Assembly (NCBI RefSeq): GCF_000189635.1
Contig: NW_002476377.1
Coordinates: 62,001-126,000 of the forward strand
Length of the DNA: 64,000 nucleotides
Reading direction: 5' to 3'
From: Tetrahymena thermophila SB210
Taxonomy: Eukaryota > Ciliophora > Oligohymenophorea > Hymenostomatida > Tetrahymenidae
In this document: positions 48,546-60,987 of the stretch, in pieces
Position numbering within the stretch: position 1 is the stretch's first letter
Layout of the letters: the number at the start of each line of letters is the position of its first letter
Notes under the pieces: model-generated
What the model was told of the DNA's origin: nothing
The model's database searches: none
What the model saw: the letters and a program-made list of their open reading frames with translations, nothing else
Made by a program: the position numbers and the translations under genes

Positions 48546-51500
48546 TCAGGATGAAGGAGGGATCATACCTTTATTTTTGATTCCATATTCTAATATTTGG
48601 TCTTGGTCTAGGTATTTTTTCATATCAATAGCTTCACCTCTTTAATATGCGTGCTTGATATCTCTTTTTTACTACTTATTTAGCTTAATTCCATTTACTT
48701 TTTTGCCTGCTAATAAGAAGACTATGTCATCTTCATCAAACTAGATTTTATCACCTATTTTCTAAGCTTCTTATTTCAAAAGCATTTAATCAAGTTTTTT
48801 TTCTTCTTAGTTGACCATTAATGCTTCCATATTTTCAGCTTTTTCTTCTTATTCCTACTCATTGACATCTCCTAAAATATTTCCTACTTATATGTCAATT
48901 TAGTTACTTTGCCAGATACCGCAGTTTTCTTCACAGGTAGGAGGCAATTTACAGTAAAGAAGCTTTCCAGAAACAAGTTCCTTTAATATAAGTTTAGATG
49001 ACTTAGCCATATCAGGAACACCACTGCCAGTGTAGTAACCCTTAGCAATTGCATATTTAGAAAGGAAGTAAGAACCATCAGGAACTTCAACATCAATTTT
49101 TATTTTATATAACTTTTCAAGAACTATTTTAGGAATACGAGAGCAGAGTAAATCAACAGGACTGAGATAGTCTTTAAGTTTATCAATAGGCATGACACCG
49201 TTGCAAACCATTTCAGCACGAGTAGAAGCTGCATTGGGGAAAACGAGACCAGGGCAATCGCACAATATCAAATCTTATTCTAAGAAGTGAGTTTGGAAAT
49301 TCTTTGTTTTACCAGGAAGAGAGCCAACTCCGACAAGTTTTTTGTTACACAATGTGTTAATAACTGAAGATTTACCAACATTAGGATATCCGACCATACC
49401 AATTTATATAGCCATTTTTTATTTGTTAAATTTCATATTTTCAGCTTCATCTAACTAATCTAAAATTAGTTGATCTTCAAGATGCTCATTGCCTACAGAT
49501 TCTTATTCTTTCTTTTGCTTGATTTGGTTCTTCTTTTGCTTTACTGATTAAACTAATTCTTTCAATGTGCGAAGCAGTGTTTCTCTGTTGCAGATATTTG
49601 GAGTATTCAAGTATTATTTAGTTTTTTCGTTATCTTGATTTTTCTTTTCTTCTTCTTCATCATCGTTTAAGCCTAAATCCTTAGTCAAGAAAATATTATT
49701 TTTGACTTCTTGAGCATGATTTGCATCAATCTTTTCTTATTCCATCTTAGCGCTAAAGAACATGTGCTAGACATTCTATTCATTTAAGTAGGTAGACCAT
49801 TCCTTTCTAATATCATCTGATATCAAATCTGACTTGTTAACAAGCAAGAAATTTAGCTTATCAGCATTGACTTCTTTAGAGTAAACTTCGACATCAGGAC
49901 ATCTATTTATTTATATTCAAATAGATTTGAAATATGAAAAAGTAAGAGAAAAAAAGTAATGATTGAAAATAAATGTTCTATTAGGTTTAAAATTGTCTAT
50001 TAAAATATTATAATTGATTTGAAAATTAGCAATTTATTATAGATAAAATTAAATCATGCCAGCAATGAATGTATCAATTTTTTTATTAGAAATTTAATGC
50101 TTCTAAAGAATTTATCAATAACATAATTTGTTCATTATATACCATCAATCCTTATTAATTATGGTTTATTTATATTAAGGCATCTTTTAAGATTTTTTGG
50201 AGTTTAAGACCCTCAACCAATTATAAAATCTGGGAGGGGAAACCTTAATTAGTGAGGATTAATGGTATATTAATTTATCAAGAAATTGAGATGATATAAT
50301 TTCTATCTTTTATTTATCTTTCTATTCTGAATGAAAGTATTTCTACCTTCTATTTTTTGGTTCTACTATATGATGTGAAAATAATTATGATAAGTTAATG
50401 TCTATAACTTAAATGGCAGAATAGATTGAAAGAGTATCAAAATATATTTTATTTTATTTACTATTTCATTTATTATCATTTTTTTTTGAAATAGAACAAT
50501 AAGTATAATTTGCTTAAAATACTTTTGTTAGAAAAGCAAGCAAACATAATTAATTGATTAATTAATTAATTAACTATTCTATTCTATTTTATATCATTTT
50601 TTAGCTTAAAAATATTTTATCTCAAAGCTGATAAATAAATGGATAAATATGTCTCTGATGATATACCAATGTACTTAAGGATAAAAAACGTGTTTGTCCT
50701 ATTTATCTTCTCAAATACATTGTGGATAATATTTTTTAATCTAATTAATTATTGGCTTTTCTTATCAAAATCTAAAATAGAAATTTTAAAAAGATAATAA
50801 ATATGTCTCTAAATTTAACTAAAGCCCACCATTGAGTAAATTAATTTTATCAAATATCAGACAGAATTAAGAGATTAAAGTTATTATCAATTTATTTATT
50901 GTTTTTTTTGGGTTCCATAAAATATTTATTTTCAAAAATTTGTGCATAGAAAACAAATTTATACCTAAAAAAGAGAGGATCACGGCCATCCACAATTTAT
51001 ACAATGATGTCTGATCTTTCAATAACACGCCAAAGCTATTTCCAAACTTCAATGTTCTTTTCATAAGGGGTAATCTAAATTGTATAATGAGCTTCTTCAA
51101 TTTTAGCCAAAGCTTTTCTCCATTCTACAAAAGATTAATTTTCTAAAGCATTTAATTAATCTTTAGTCATTTCTTTTGTCCACTTAGGCTTTCTTGGAAT
51201 ACGTAAATTTTGAATATATTAGTTATTTTCAATGTTAAAGGCACCATCATTAATAGCTTCTTAATCTTTGATAGCATCAATAACAACTTCTCTATCATTC
51301 ATGTCAGTTTTTAGCTTCATACCACGCAAGGCTTCAAAGTTTTTATTTTGTAATTAAACAACCTAAAGGAAATCATCCAAATTATCTTAGTCAATACAGG
51401 ATTTTAAGTCCTTTCCTTTTTCTAACTAGGCTTGATTGTTTTGAGCATGAACAAAACGAGGAACATCTACAGTCTTAGGCTAAAAAGAGTGGTTTTTGTG

Positions 51501-51560
51501 CTCAATTGCTTTCATTAGGTTACGACCTAAAGTACCTTTTGCTTTATGAACTCTCGGCAT
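48546..51560 (-). CDS. LSG1: large-subunit GTPase LSG1 homologue
   Basis: 650 aa from exons 51560-50965 and 49902-48546; intron 49903-50964 splits codon Arg199 (DPLFF-R-CPDVEVY). This is a circularly permuted GTPase of the YlqF/LSG1 family: G4 NKSD near 220, G5-like FFSAK near 248, G1 GYPNVGKSS near 380, G2-region PGKTKNFQT, G3 DCPG. The N-terminus MPRVHKAKGTLGRNLMKAIE and the permuted order match yeast and human LSG1 (about 640-658 aa), a cytoplasmic factor that releases NMD3 from 60S ribosomal subunits. An acidic, lysine-rich insert of about 125 residues separates G5 from G1, as in LSG1. The C-terminus ends basic (LNKQQKRDIKHAYQRGE). All nucleotide-binding motifs are intact. Confidence 0.96.
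50137..50270. ncRNA. long hairpin inside the LSG1 intron
   Basis: Arms ATATACCATCAATCC and GGATTAATGGTATAT close a stem that extends inward through TTATTAATTA/TAATTAGTGA and GGTTT/AAACC; with G-U pairs about 28 of 31 positions match. The loop is about 70 nt and less A/T-rich than the intron around it. It could be an intron-encoded structured RNA (snoRNA-like) or a small inverted-repeat element. No snoRNA boxes are clear on either strand, so the type is open. Confidence 0.45.
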
Positions 51561-52909
51561 TTCTACTTTCTTAACTATCCTTTATATCTATATATCTAAT
51601 TTTTTCTACCTATCTTCTTTCTTTTAACTTTTGTTTTGTTTTTGTCACTTTTGATCTTTAGTCTGTTTATTTTTTCAATTATTTGGCTTATAACTCCATA
51701 CAAAAATTCTATGCTAAATTTTTTTTAATAACCTTCTAACTAATTGCTATTAATTCAATCTCTACTAACTTTGCATCCACAATACTATCCTTATCTATAT
51801 ATTAATTCTTTCAATAAGTATTACAAGAATTATAATATGGAAAAAAAAAAATACAAAATTTTAATTTATTATAAATTTTCTCACTAAATTATTAATTTGT
51901 TTATATGATGTAAGAAATAAATTAATAGATATTTTCGATTCCACTTATTACCAGCTAATATTATTATAATTCATTATAACATGACTGTTCAATGTTTGTT
52001 GGCTCTACTTAATTAAATTGAGTATCTAAGTAGAAAAAAATTATTATTTATTTGAATTGATTAATTGATTAAATATTTTAATTATTATTAATCTTTATTT
52101 AGCAATTTTAAAATTCACATAAAAAATTCATAATTATTTTTAACTTTACTATTAAATTTGTTTAAATATTTGAACTATCTAAATTATAATACTCGAATTG
52201 ACTAAGTTGAGTTACTGTTAGGAAATGAACCAATCTATAAGATTTTATTGTAATATTTTTCAATTAGTACTTTTTTAAATTGAATACATAAAAGTAAAAT
52301 TTTTTAATCTTATTTTTGAATTAGTAAAAAATTAATTTTTTCTTTTCTTAAAAATAAATATGCTTAAGTTATTAGAATTTTTTTAATCAGAATAAATAAT
52401 TATTAAAATGATAATTAAATATTCACTACCATGAAAATAATTTCTCAAGATAATTTAAAATGATAAAATTTCATAAAAAAATAAGTAAATCTAAGTTTAA
52501 AATAAATAAAAATAGTAATTAATTATAAATAGGCAATAAAAAACAAATAAATTTATTTTATAATTACTTTTTTTAAATTAAATAATATATTTTTAACTTG
52601 AATACTTTAATTAATAAAAATTAAATTTATTTAAATAGAATTAAAGTCTCTTTATAATTTTATTAAATATTAAATTAAATTTATTAAAAATCAAATATGT
52701 TTAAGTTAGCATAAAATATATTGATTAAATTACATTAAAAATATTTAAATTTATAATAGACAAAGCTTTTTTTATTAAAAATAGACAAACAAAGATAAAA
52801 CATATTTTTTCTCATCTTAAATCGCATTACTACATAAATTAGTTAATAAAGAAGCATTTAAATCTTTTTACTTAAATAAAGAAGAATATTTTGCATTAAA
52901 AATAAAAAA
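51561..52909. other. divergent intergenic region
   Basis: Lies between the LSG1 start (minus) and the LRR-like gene start (plus), so it must hold both promoters. Only A/T-rich sequence is seen; no recognisable element. Confidence 0.6.
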
Positions 52910-54256
52910 ATGGAGGAAACAAAATATAATTTAAATGATAGTTTAAATACTATTACCATTTTCTAGTTTGATTTAACCTTTTTAGAAATGATTTATCCTT
53001 TGACAAGATAGAGAATAGTTGAATTTGATTTAAGCAACAACAAATCTTCGGAAACGTTTGAATAATTATTTACATATATTGAACTTCACTCTAAAGAGTG
53101 GAGAGGCATAGTTTTGAATTTTAGGTATTAAAATAGATATCTTCCCTAAAAGACTTTAAAAAATCTTTCACAGGCTATGAAGTAGATGGAGAATTTAACT
53201 GTATTAAAATTTTCTTTTGGAGGATATTATGTAAGCAAAAACTATGCATAGGATAATCAAAAAGCACATCATGAGTGGGAAAAAACTACAACTGGGTTAC
53301 AAAAAAATTATGACAGCTATAAAGAATTGCTAGAGGTCTTCTCATAAATTATTTCTAAGTCACCAGATCTTAAATCTTTCTGCTTAGATTTTTAAGGATT
53401 ATCAAATGACTCTACTTTTGTGCTAAGAGAGCTTATAGCTATTAATCAAAGTTTGTACAAGTGCCTTCAATTAGAATAATATATCCTTAACTTCAATCAC
53501 TGCAATATATATAATTATTAATAGATGTTAGCAGTGTTTTTAAATACATTTGAATTTCTATAAAATACTAAATTTCTGAGAAAATTTGTCCTAAATATTA
53601 CTGGATGGGAGTTAGATGTGAGCTGCTTTCAGGTTTTAGGGAAAATTTTGGGTGAATACTTACCTCATGAAAAAAGTCAATTTTAAATATTTTAACTTGA
53701 CCATTCCTCTAATTAAGAAGTTGATAACTAAAACTAAACTTAAATAAAAATTTTAACTTCTAGTTTTCAAAAGCTTTTAGAAGCAACTTAATCTACACTA
53801 AAGACATTTTATCTCTCATTGGTAAATTATTAATGTTAAAATTAAGAATTGATCATTTTCAAAGATATTTTCAAACATTTGTCAATATGTTAAAAACTAT
53901 AAAAATTGAGTCTAAGAATTTAGGGTTGGAGATGCACAAGCGTATTGATTGAAGAAGAATTTTACAAGAATTTAAAATAATTAAAAGAAATGCGTTCTCT
54001 TAAACTATTTACTTTTTCTACATTCCAATCAAATCTGAGTCGCCAATCCCCTTTTTACAAGTATGGCTAATCAGTGATTTAATTGATAGGCCAAAGTAAT
54101 TTGGTTCATAAATAAAATTTAGTGTAATAAAGAGTAATATAGAAAGAATTATCTTAGCTATATCGTTCTGATATACTCATACATCTATACAAAATATGCA
54201 ATAATTAAGAATGTAATTTAGATACTCCTAATTTTAAGATAAGTTTATACAGCTGA
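52910..54256 (+). CDS. leucine-rich-repeat-like protein
   Basis: 448 aa, no intron, ATG at 52910, TGA at 54254. The sequence repeats short hydrophobic strands with asparagine or glycine turns at irregular 50-60 residue spacing: LTVLKFSFGG, LKSFCLDFQGLS, LNFNHCNIYN, KFVLNITGWELD, KLQKLSLRIQGW and MRSLKLFTFS. This is the style of the large ciliate family of divergent cytosolic LRR proteins (RNI-like horseshoe). No signal peptide or membrane span. Probable protein-binding role; partner unknown. Heavy TAA/TAG use for Gln hides it in the standard code. Confidence 0.75.
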
Positions 54257-54968
54257 AAATAAATTGTATTTTATGATATTATATAACTAAAAGTATAAAT
54301 GTATAAAATATTTGCAATTTTTTTATTTATTAAATTCTTGTATTCGAATTAGTCAAAAATAAATTATTCTAATTTAATCTAAAATTATTTATTCGTAAAA
54401 TAAAACAATTACATTCATATAAATTTTAAATAACAGATATGGTTTATAAAATGCTTAAAAAATACTCTAGAATATGTAGTTGTTTTTATTTATTATTTAT
54501 ATATTTAGTTTTATTTCTATTTATTTGTATTTGTTATTAATATCTTTATTTTTATGCTTTTTATCTCTTAATATTTATTTATTTATTTTTCTTGTCTTTT
54601 TATTTAAATTTATATCTTTCTTTCTTTCTTTCTTTTTAAAAATCTTTTTAAATATCTTTTTTATCTTTTTTCTTTTTAATCTTTCTTTAATGAATCTGAG
54701 CTTGCAATAAAAAAAAATGTTCTTAGGTCTTCTTCAGGTATCTGCAAGAGATAAGGGTACCTAGTGGAATAGGAGATTCTAGTATATAATATTTTTAGAT
54801 AAGGAGTTCATTCAACTCTCAAGATTTAAGCACTTTTTTTGATTTTTCCACAAAATTTACATTTTGAATACAATAAGGATATCTAATATTTATCTAGATT
54901 GATTTTTGGAGAGCTTTTTTCATTTATTTATTGATTTAAAATCATGCACGTTGAAAATATTCTCCTGC

Positions 54969-55025
54969 TTGATAGCTCTATTGGTTTAAAAACTTAGGGA
55001 TATTGGATATGGGAATAGCTATCAA
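54969..55025. other. hairpin
   Basis: TTGATAGCTCTATT pairs with AATAGCTATCAA (one bulged C), loop about 31 nt. It sits in a less A/T-rich stretch. A structured RNA or a short inverted repeat; no class assigned. Confidence 0.4.
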
Positions 55026-55521
55026 AGATATTTTTAAAAATTTCAATCTTAAATGATAAATATTAGCATTTTATTGTTTTTTTATATTTACTTTTGTTTT
55101 TTTGAAAAAAATAAAAATTAAATTATTATATCTTTTTTCTTTTTCCCTCTTTTCTTTTTTTCAAATTAATTTTTCCCCTTTATTAAGTTTTTGAATATGT
55201 TCACAAGTTCTTATATTTTATTAAGCTAAAAACTCCCCACTATTAATTTTCTTATATATCAAAAAAATAAAATACTCTTCTTTATTTTATCTTTATAATT
55301 AGTTCAATTAAATAACAAGAAATTTAAATTTCCTCTCCTCCTTTTTTACTTTCAAGAAAATTTTTTATTTTTTTATTTTTTTAGAAAGAGCTTGATGCAA
55401 TATAATTAATTAAAAAAAAATAAATAAGATAAAAGGATAAATACTTAAAGAAGTTAATAATGTGAGAACTTAATGACTTTTGAAAAAATATAAGTTTTTA
55501 AAACCCCTTATTTCCAAGAAC

Positions 55522-55570
55522 GAGGATTCAATAAAAAAACCAAAACCATATACATATTTATTTAATCCTC
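55522..55570. other. hairpin
   Basis: GAGGATTCAATAAA pairs with TTTATTTAATCCTC with one mismatch, loop about 21 nt. It is followed by the palindrome GTTCCAGGAAC. Confidence 0.4.
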
Positions 55571-56339
55571 ATATATGTTCCAGGAACGATCTAACCTAAA
55601 TTTTTAAACTACTCAAAAGTCAGTCAGAGCACTCTCCATTATTAATGTTCATTTGATTCAAAAAATAAGAATCATTTGTAATATCAAAAACAATCAAACA
55701 AATTAGCATCTTTTTTCTCTTTATACAAAGATTGCTTTAATAAAATTATATTAGAATCTCTTATTCCCTTAGGTAAAAGACACGACTGAAGAGAAGACTC
55801 ACATTATTTTTAAAATCTCCCAACATAAGCTCTCAATTAATTTTAAAAAGAAAAAAGAAAGAAAGAATAAAATTTTGAAAAATTTAAAAAGAAAGAATGA
55901 AATATGAAAAACTAAAAAGAAAAAAATACAAAAAAATAATTAAAATAAGACATAAGAAAATTAAGACAGAAAAGATGAATTAAAAAATTAAAACAAAATA
56001 ATTGAAAAAAACATAAAATTATTCGAAAAAAAAGAAAGCATCTGCTTACTTTATGCTTTAATTCTGTTTTTATTTTATATTTTTTTAAGTAAAATATTTT
56101 CTAATTATATGGAAAATAATTTGAAAAATTTAATAACTTTGTTAAATTGTTTTTTATTTTATTTTTCTATTTTAAAAAATTAATTTAATTTTTATTATGT
56201 AAAACTAAAAATACAACTTCTAAAGAAATAGCAAGTGATTTTTTACCTAAAATTTAGTTGAATTACTTTGAATAGAAAGCTATTTCATTTACAAGAAAAT
56301 TTAAAAAGGATTGATTAAACGAAAATAACAAAGATAAGC

Positions 56340-58016
56340 ATGGGGATAAGAACATCTAAATAGGTTGAAGTTGATGATTTTTTGGAGGTTTTTGGAGAAG
56401 AGAATAAAAGTAAATATAAAATCGCATAATTATTTTTTAGAATTGGACACAAAAGCTTAGATTTATATTGTTAATTCTTAAAATTAAAGGAAGACATGTT
56501 AGTAGAGCCGATTTTAAAATAATCAGATAAATATCAAATTAAACTGGAAATTCAAAATTGTTTTAGGTTGAGAGTCTGAAAGATCAATAGCAATATTTCA
56601 TGAAATAGCTTAGTAAATTTGAGTAAAAAATATATTTTTTAAACAAATAATTTTTATCAATTTGATATAAATTATATGTTTCCATATTTCAAATAGAATT
56701 TATGACTAAAGAGAAATAGAAAGAGTTCATAGAGAATTATCTATATGCTCTCTATTGATGAATACGAAATATGTTGTAAATTTGCACTATGCTTTTTAAG
56801 ATCTTAATTATCTCTACCTTATCCATGACTATAAAAATGGTCCTAATCTAACACAGCTACTAAAAAATATGAAAGTCAATAGGGTGCAAATCGAGGAAGC
56901 CCATGCGTGTATTAATTTTTTTATAATAAGATTGATAGTATTATAAATTTAATTACTTATTTAATTTTCACATTCAATTTTTGATTTTTAACAAACAAAC
57001 AAATCAAATTATTTATTAATTTCAAATAATTTATTAAATAGAATTCATTTTTTCTTACTTGCTTCTTGGCTTAGAGTATTTGCATAAAAATAATATTGTA
57101 GTCCTTGGACTGAGGCCTGAAAACATTTTGTTTGATGACGAGGGCTATCCGTGTATCTCTGGGTTTTAGCATGCAATTATTGAAAATCAAAGAAACAATA
57201 ATAGATAATATGATTTTATTTAAAGTCAAGAAGATGATGATATAATTAACGATGATTTAATAACGCCTTACCTCGCTCCAGAAGTCCTTTTGAAACAAAA
57301 ACCTAGCTATGAAGCAGATTTTTATTCTTTGGGAATGATTTTATATGAAATTATAACAGGAGAAGTAAATTTATTTTCCAAAAGGGATTTTGTATCTAAA
57401 TTAAAATTTTTTATTAAAATAAATAGAGAGCATTTTACAACAACTTGAATGGTGCTACTTTGAAAAAAGAAGAGGAGAGATAAGAATTAATTAAATTTAT
57501 TTTGTAGCAAAAAACATAAATTTTGAAAGCAGAGTTACGTGAAGAACTAGATCCAACAAGTGCAGATCTTGTCAACAAATTAATTTTAAAAAAAGTATTT
57601 AAATTCGAATTAAAAAAATATTTCTGAATTATATTTTTTAATTTAAATAGCCTGAAAATAGAACTGGTTTCTATGGAATTGAAGATATTAAGAAGCATGG
57701 GTGGTTGAAAAACTTTCCTTGGTAGAAAATTTGTAATTTGTTAATTAAATTAAAAAAAAATAAATTAATTTTATAATTTCATTAATTAAAAGAGGACAGA
57801 TTCATTAAAAAGTATAGTTTAAAAAAGTAAAATTCTGCGCTAGCTTAAAAGACAACCAATTAGAATGTTTCTGATTTGCTGAGCCAACAGAATTAAGATA
57901 TAATTAACACAATTTAATTTTAAGAAAAATTTGAAAGATTCTATTATTCTTCTGATGACCCAAACGATTTTTACTATAAAAGCAGAATTGAACATGAGAA
58001 AATTATTAAAAAATGA
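56340..58016 (+). CDS. AGC-type pseudokinase
   Basis: ATG at 56340 (MGIRTSKQVEVDDFLEVFG), TGA at 58014, several introns. Clear ones are 56909-57041, about 57365-57430 and about 57600-57650. The AGC/YANK-like scaffold is unmistakable: YFMKQLSK (VAIK lysine kept), KYVVNLHYAFQD and LYLIHDY hinge, LGLEYLHKNNI, LITPYLAPEVLL, EADFYSLGMILYEIITGE, and ENRTGFYGIEDIKKHGWLKNF. But the catalytic loop reads VVLGLRPENILF, so the HRD Asp is Gly, and the DFG position reads SGFQ, so the metal-binding Asp is also lost. The glycine loop is not visible. It should not transfer phosphate; a scaffold or allosteric role is likely. First-exon splicing near 56410-56590 is uncertain. Confidence 0.85.
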
Positions 58017-59371
58017 TATTAAAATTATTAAGTTTATTGTGAATGCATTGATTGATTTATTTATTTTTTTTTAATTAGATTCAAATATTTCGTTTGTTTT
58101 TCTTGTTTATTCCAAAAATCTTATGAAATTATTTAATTTTTTCTAACTGATTTTTTAATTGTTTTGAAAATTCAAATTTTATTCATAATTAATTAATTAA
58201 ACAAAGTTTTCGTATTAATTTAATTAGAAGTTTAGGAGAGGAAGCCGTAGGCCCATAAAAAGAAAGAGATGGGCACGTCAGAAAAGTGATCGAAGGAAAA
58301 GAGTAGCTTGATGACGAGGCAATTTAGAAGGAAGGCTCAAATGTATGAAAAAGGTTTTGTAAAGAGATAAGTTTTTAATACCAGTGATTATTTTGTTACC
58401 TGAGATTAATAGATAATTAACATGCGATTCTATCCCATAAACAATTGTATCTTGATCCTATGGCCACTTGATTTCAGCTTTTGAATAGGAAATGGCTTTG
58501 CTGCTATTCAAGTGAGAATCCAACTTGTTAATTATCTACTCAGCCTAACAATTAATCTAACCCAAACCCACCCTATTAAAAAACGCCATTACCAAAAAAT
58601 ATCTCTACAAACCGATTGATTATCAATGCCAAGATCCTTCTGGAGTTTTCCTAAATCTTCGATTCTCTATCTATTATTGTCGAAATTAAAAAAAAAACTA
58701 GTCTAATATAATCTGCAATACTTTTTTTCTAGCCTAAAAATAAATTTATTTAAAATAATATTAAAAAAATTAAAAAAATCATATAAAAAATTAAAAAAAA
58801 TAAACAAAAAATATAAAAATATTCATATAAACTAACTTTAATATATAAATTAACCAAACATAAAATACTTAAAACAATGATATAAACAAACTATTTAAAA
58901 AAATACTTAAAATTAATTAGGAAATCAACTAAATAAATAAAATAAACAAAAAGATTTGAAAAAATACAAATAAATATATATTACATCTAACTAAGTTAAT
59001 AGTTTTAGTTTATACTGAGCATTTCGTTGCTAATTTTAATATTTTTTAGGTTATATTTTGAATTTGCATTTCCTTTTATATGCACTTATTTATGTATAAA
59101 ATTCTTTAGCCATAATCTATATATCTAATTGAATTAATTAAAAAGAGAAGAGAAAGTTTCTAAATATAAAATACATTCAAATATTTTTTATAATTTTAGT
59201 TGTTAATTTTGAAAGATTTGTATAATTTTTGCTTGGAATAATCAAAGTATGTATTCATTCCTTAAGTAAGTTTTATTCATATTTTTATTAGTATTAAATT
59301 ACAAAATAAAAGGTATTTGTTTTACTTTCTTCATTGTGATGCTTTAAAATATAAATTTGAGAAATAAAAAA
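58017..59371. other. intergenic with one complex, less A/T-rich stretch
   Basis: 58235-58720 is distinct (next entry). The remainder, 58017-58230 and 58720-59371, is A/T-rich with no gene seen. Confidence 0.5.
58235..58720. other. unassigned complex region: structured RNA or exon remnant
   Basis: Composition stands out from the A/T-rich surroundings. Structure signals: GCCCAT/ATGGGC hairpin at 58250-58275; GATAATTAAC (58412-58421) with GTTAATTATC (58527-58536), flanked by CTGAG/CTCAG; inside, GATTCT/AGAATC and CACTTGA/TCAAGTG in nested order. Coding signals: plus frame GEEAVGPQKERDGHVRKV from 58235 to TGA 58346; minus frame with VNYLLISGNKIITG to TGA at 58283. Neither reading is decisive. 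A box-C-like TGATGA lies near 58305. Candidate for a stable ncRNA or part of a split gene. Confidence 0.4.
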
Positions 59372-59445
59372 TGCTCAAGGTGGGGGTCGAACCCACGACC
59401 GTTGGCTCATAAGACCAACGCTCTAACCAACTGAGCTACCTGAGC
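59372..59445 (-). tRNA. tRNA-Ile (UAU), copy 1
   Basis: 74 nt on the minus strand. Acceptor GCTCAGG/CTTGAGC, D arm GCTC...GAGC, anticodon stem TTGGT/GCCAA with loop CTTATGA (anticodon TAT), T arm GTGGG/CCCAC, discriminator A. No intron. Reads AUA codons, which are common in this A/T-rich genome. The T-rich Pol III stop lies at 59365-59370. Confidence 0.96.
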
Positions 59446-59658
59446 TGCACGAAATAAATGTCAAAAATTATGAGAATATAAAATGGCTCTCTTTATATTT
59501 CAATGTCTTTCAGTGTTAATCTCTACTTAAAAAAGGTTATTGAAAAATATTAATATATAAAATATTTTTGGCGATAAAAATTAAATTTAATTCTTTTTTA
59601 TCTTAGAAATAATCTTCATTTATTTTTATAATTAAATAAATTGTGTAAAAATAAAAAA

Positions 59659-59732
59659 TGCTCAAGGTGGGGGTCGAACCCACGACCGTTGGCTCATAAG
59701 ACCAACGCTCTAACCAACTGAGCTACCTGAGC
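59659..59732 (-). tRNA. tRNA-Ile (UAU), copy 2
   Basis: Identical 74-nt body to copy 1, 287 bp away. The 5' flank shares TGCAC with copy 1. Confidence 0.96.
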
Positions 59733-60009
59733 TGCACAATTTTATTAACTTCAAAAATAGACAAGTTTATATTGAGTAATTGAAGAATCAAATAAAAGAC
59801 TTAGAAAAAATTTCACTTAGATTTCTATCAAAAACAAAAACTAAAGAAATTTCATGAATTATTTAATTTTATTTTTTTTTCATGAATTTTTAATTTTTTA
59901 ATCTGATTTCTAAATAATCTAAAATAATTTTATCCAATTAAATATGCTAAGATGAGATTCCTTTTAAAATTTTTATAATTTTATGTTTTAAAAAAGAATA
60001 AAAAAGAAA

Positions 60010-60083
60010 TGCTCAAGGTGGGGGTCGAACCCACGACCGTTGGCTCATAAGACCAACGCTCTAACCAACTGAGCTACCTGAGC
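60010..60083 (-). tRNA. tRNA-Ile (UAU), copy 3
   Basis: Identical 74-nt body, 351 bp beyond copy 2, with unrelated flanks. It is the third of a same-strand trio. Confidence 0.96.
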
Positions 60084-60987
60084 TTCCAATTATATTAAAT
60101 ACTAACAAGATTTTCAATTTATGCCAGAATTGTGAAACAAATCAAGTTAAACATTTATACTTTTTAAAAATCATTATTTTTTGAGTAAAAAAATAAATAT
60201 CAACGAACTAATAATTATCATCTTATACTTTAAAATCAATTTTTTTAAATTAAATTTAATTATTTTGGATCAATTCAATTTAAAATAATTTATTTAAAAT
60301 AAAATTAAAATAATTTTGTTTGTGAAATGAAAAAAATATATTTCATATTTAAAAAATGAAATTAATTTTGTAAGTTATTAGAAATTATTTAGCAATTTTT
60401 AGTCAAATTATTTTTATTAGTTTAAATTAAAATCAATTTTTGAAAGTAAATAAGAAAAATCAAAATATCAAAATTAAATTAATTAATTTATCAGATATTA
60501 AAAGACCCAATATAAATATATTAATTTATGAAAGCAATTATGAACATTATTATCAAATGAAAAAATGCCAAAATATTAAGAAATATCAATAAGTAAATAA
60601 ATTTAAAAGTTATTCATATATTAAAAGATACAATATAAATATATTAATTTTTGAAGATAATTTACATTATTATTAAATTATTCAATAAATCTATAATAAA
60701 TTTATTTTAATTTACAAAATTAAAAGAAGAGGTAGAGGTAACAAAATATAAAAAATAGATGCGGAAGAAATTTAATAAATAATAAATTTAATTAATATTA
60801 TTGTTAATATTAATGAATAACATTAAAGAATACTACAATAATTAGTTAAGATAGACTTAAATATTTTTTTAATTGAAAATATTTGTATTGATTGGTTTTT
60901 TATTTTAATTCATAATTATTATTTTCAAATGCTGAAAATATATTATTGCTTTTGTTGATTGGTCAGTTATTATATTTATACAAGTAA
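60084..60987. other. AT-rich intergenic stretch
   Basis: A duplicated phrase (ATTAAAAGA-CAATATAAATATATTAATTT) occurs near 60497 and 60620. No gene seen. Confidence 0.55.

Larger units (their letters stand above)
54257..56339. other. intergenic with pyrimidine-rich tract and two hairpins
   Basis: 54480-54710 is a T-rich tract with only chance-like open frames. 54716-54840 is less A/T-rich and can be read as a short frame (MFLGLLQVSARDKGTQ) but has no clear gene structure. Hairpins at 54969-55025 and 55522-55570 are listed separately. 55850-56030 is an A-rich AAAGAA tract. Confidence 0.5.

Noticed and set aside
54480..54710. Plus-strand open frame of 76 codons, very hydrophobic
   Set aside because: It is a T-rich simple-sequence tract; Phe, Leu and Ile follow from the base composition. 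No start context or conservation signal.
58400..58543. Telomerase RNA or SRP RNA
   Set aside because: Neither the ciliate template (CAACCCCAA) nor a clear SRP domain IV loop is present; kept only as an unassigned structured candidate.
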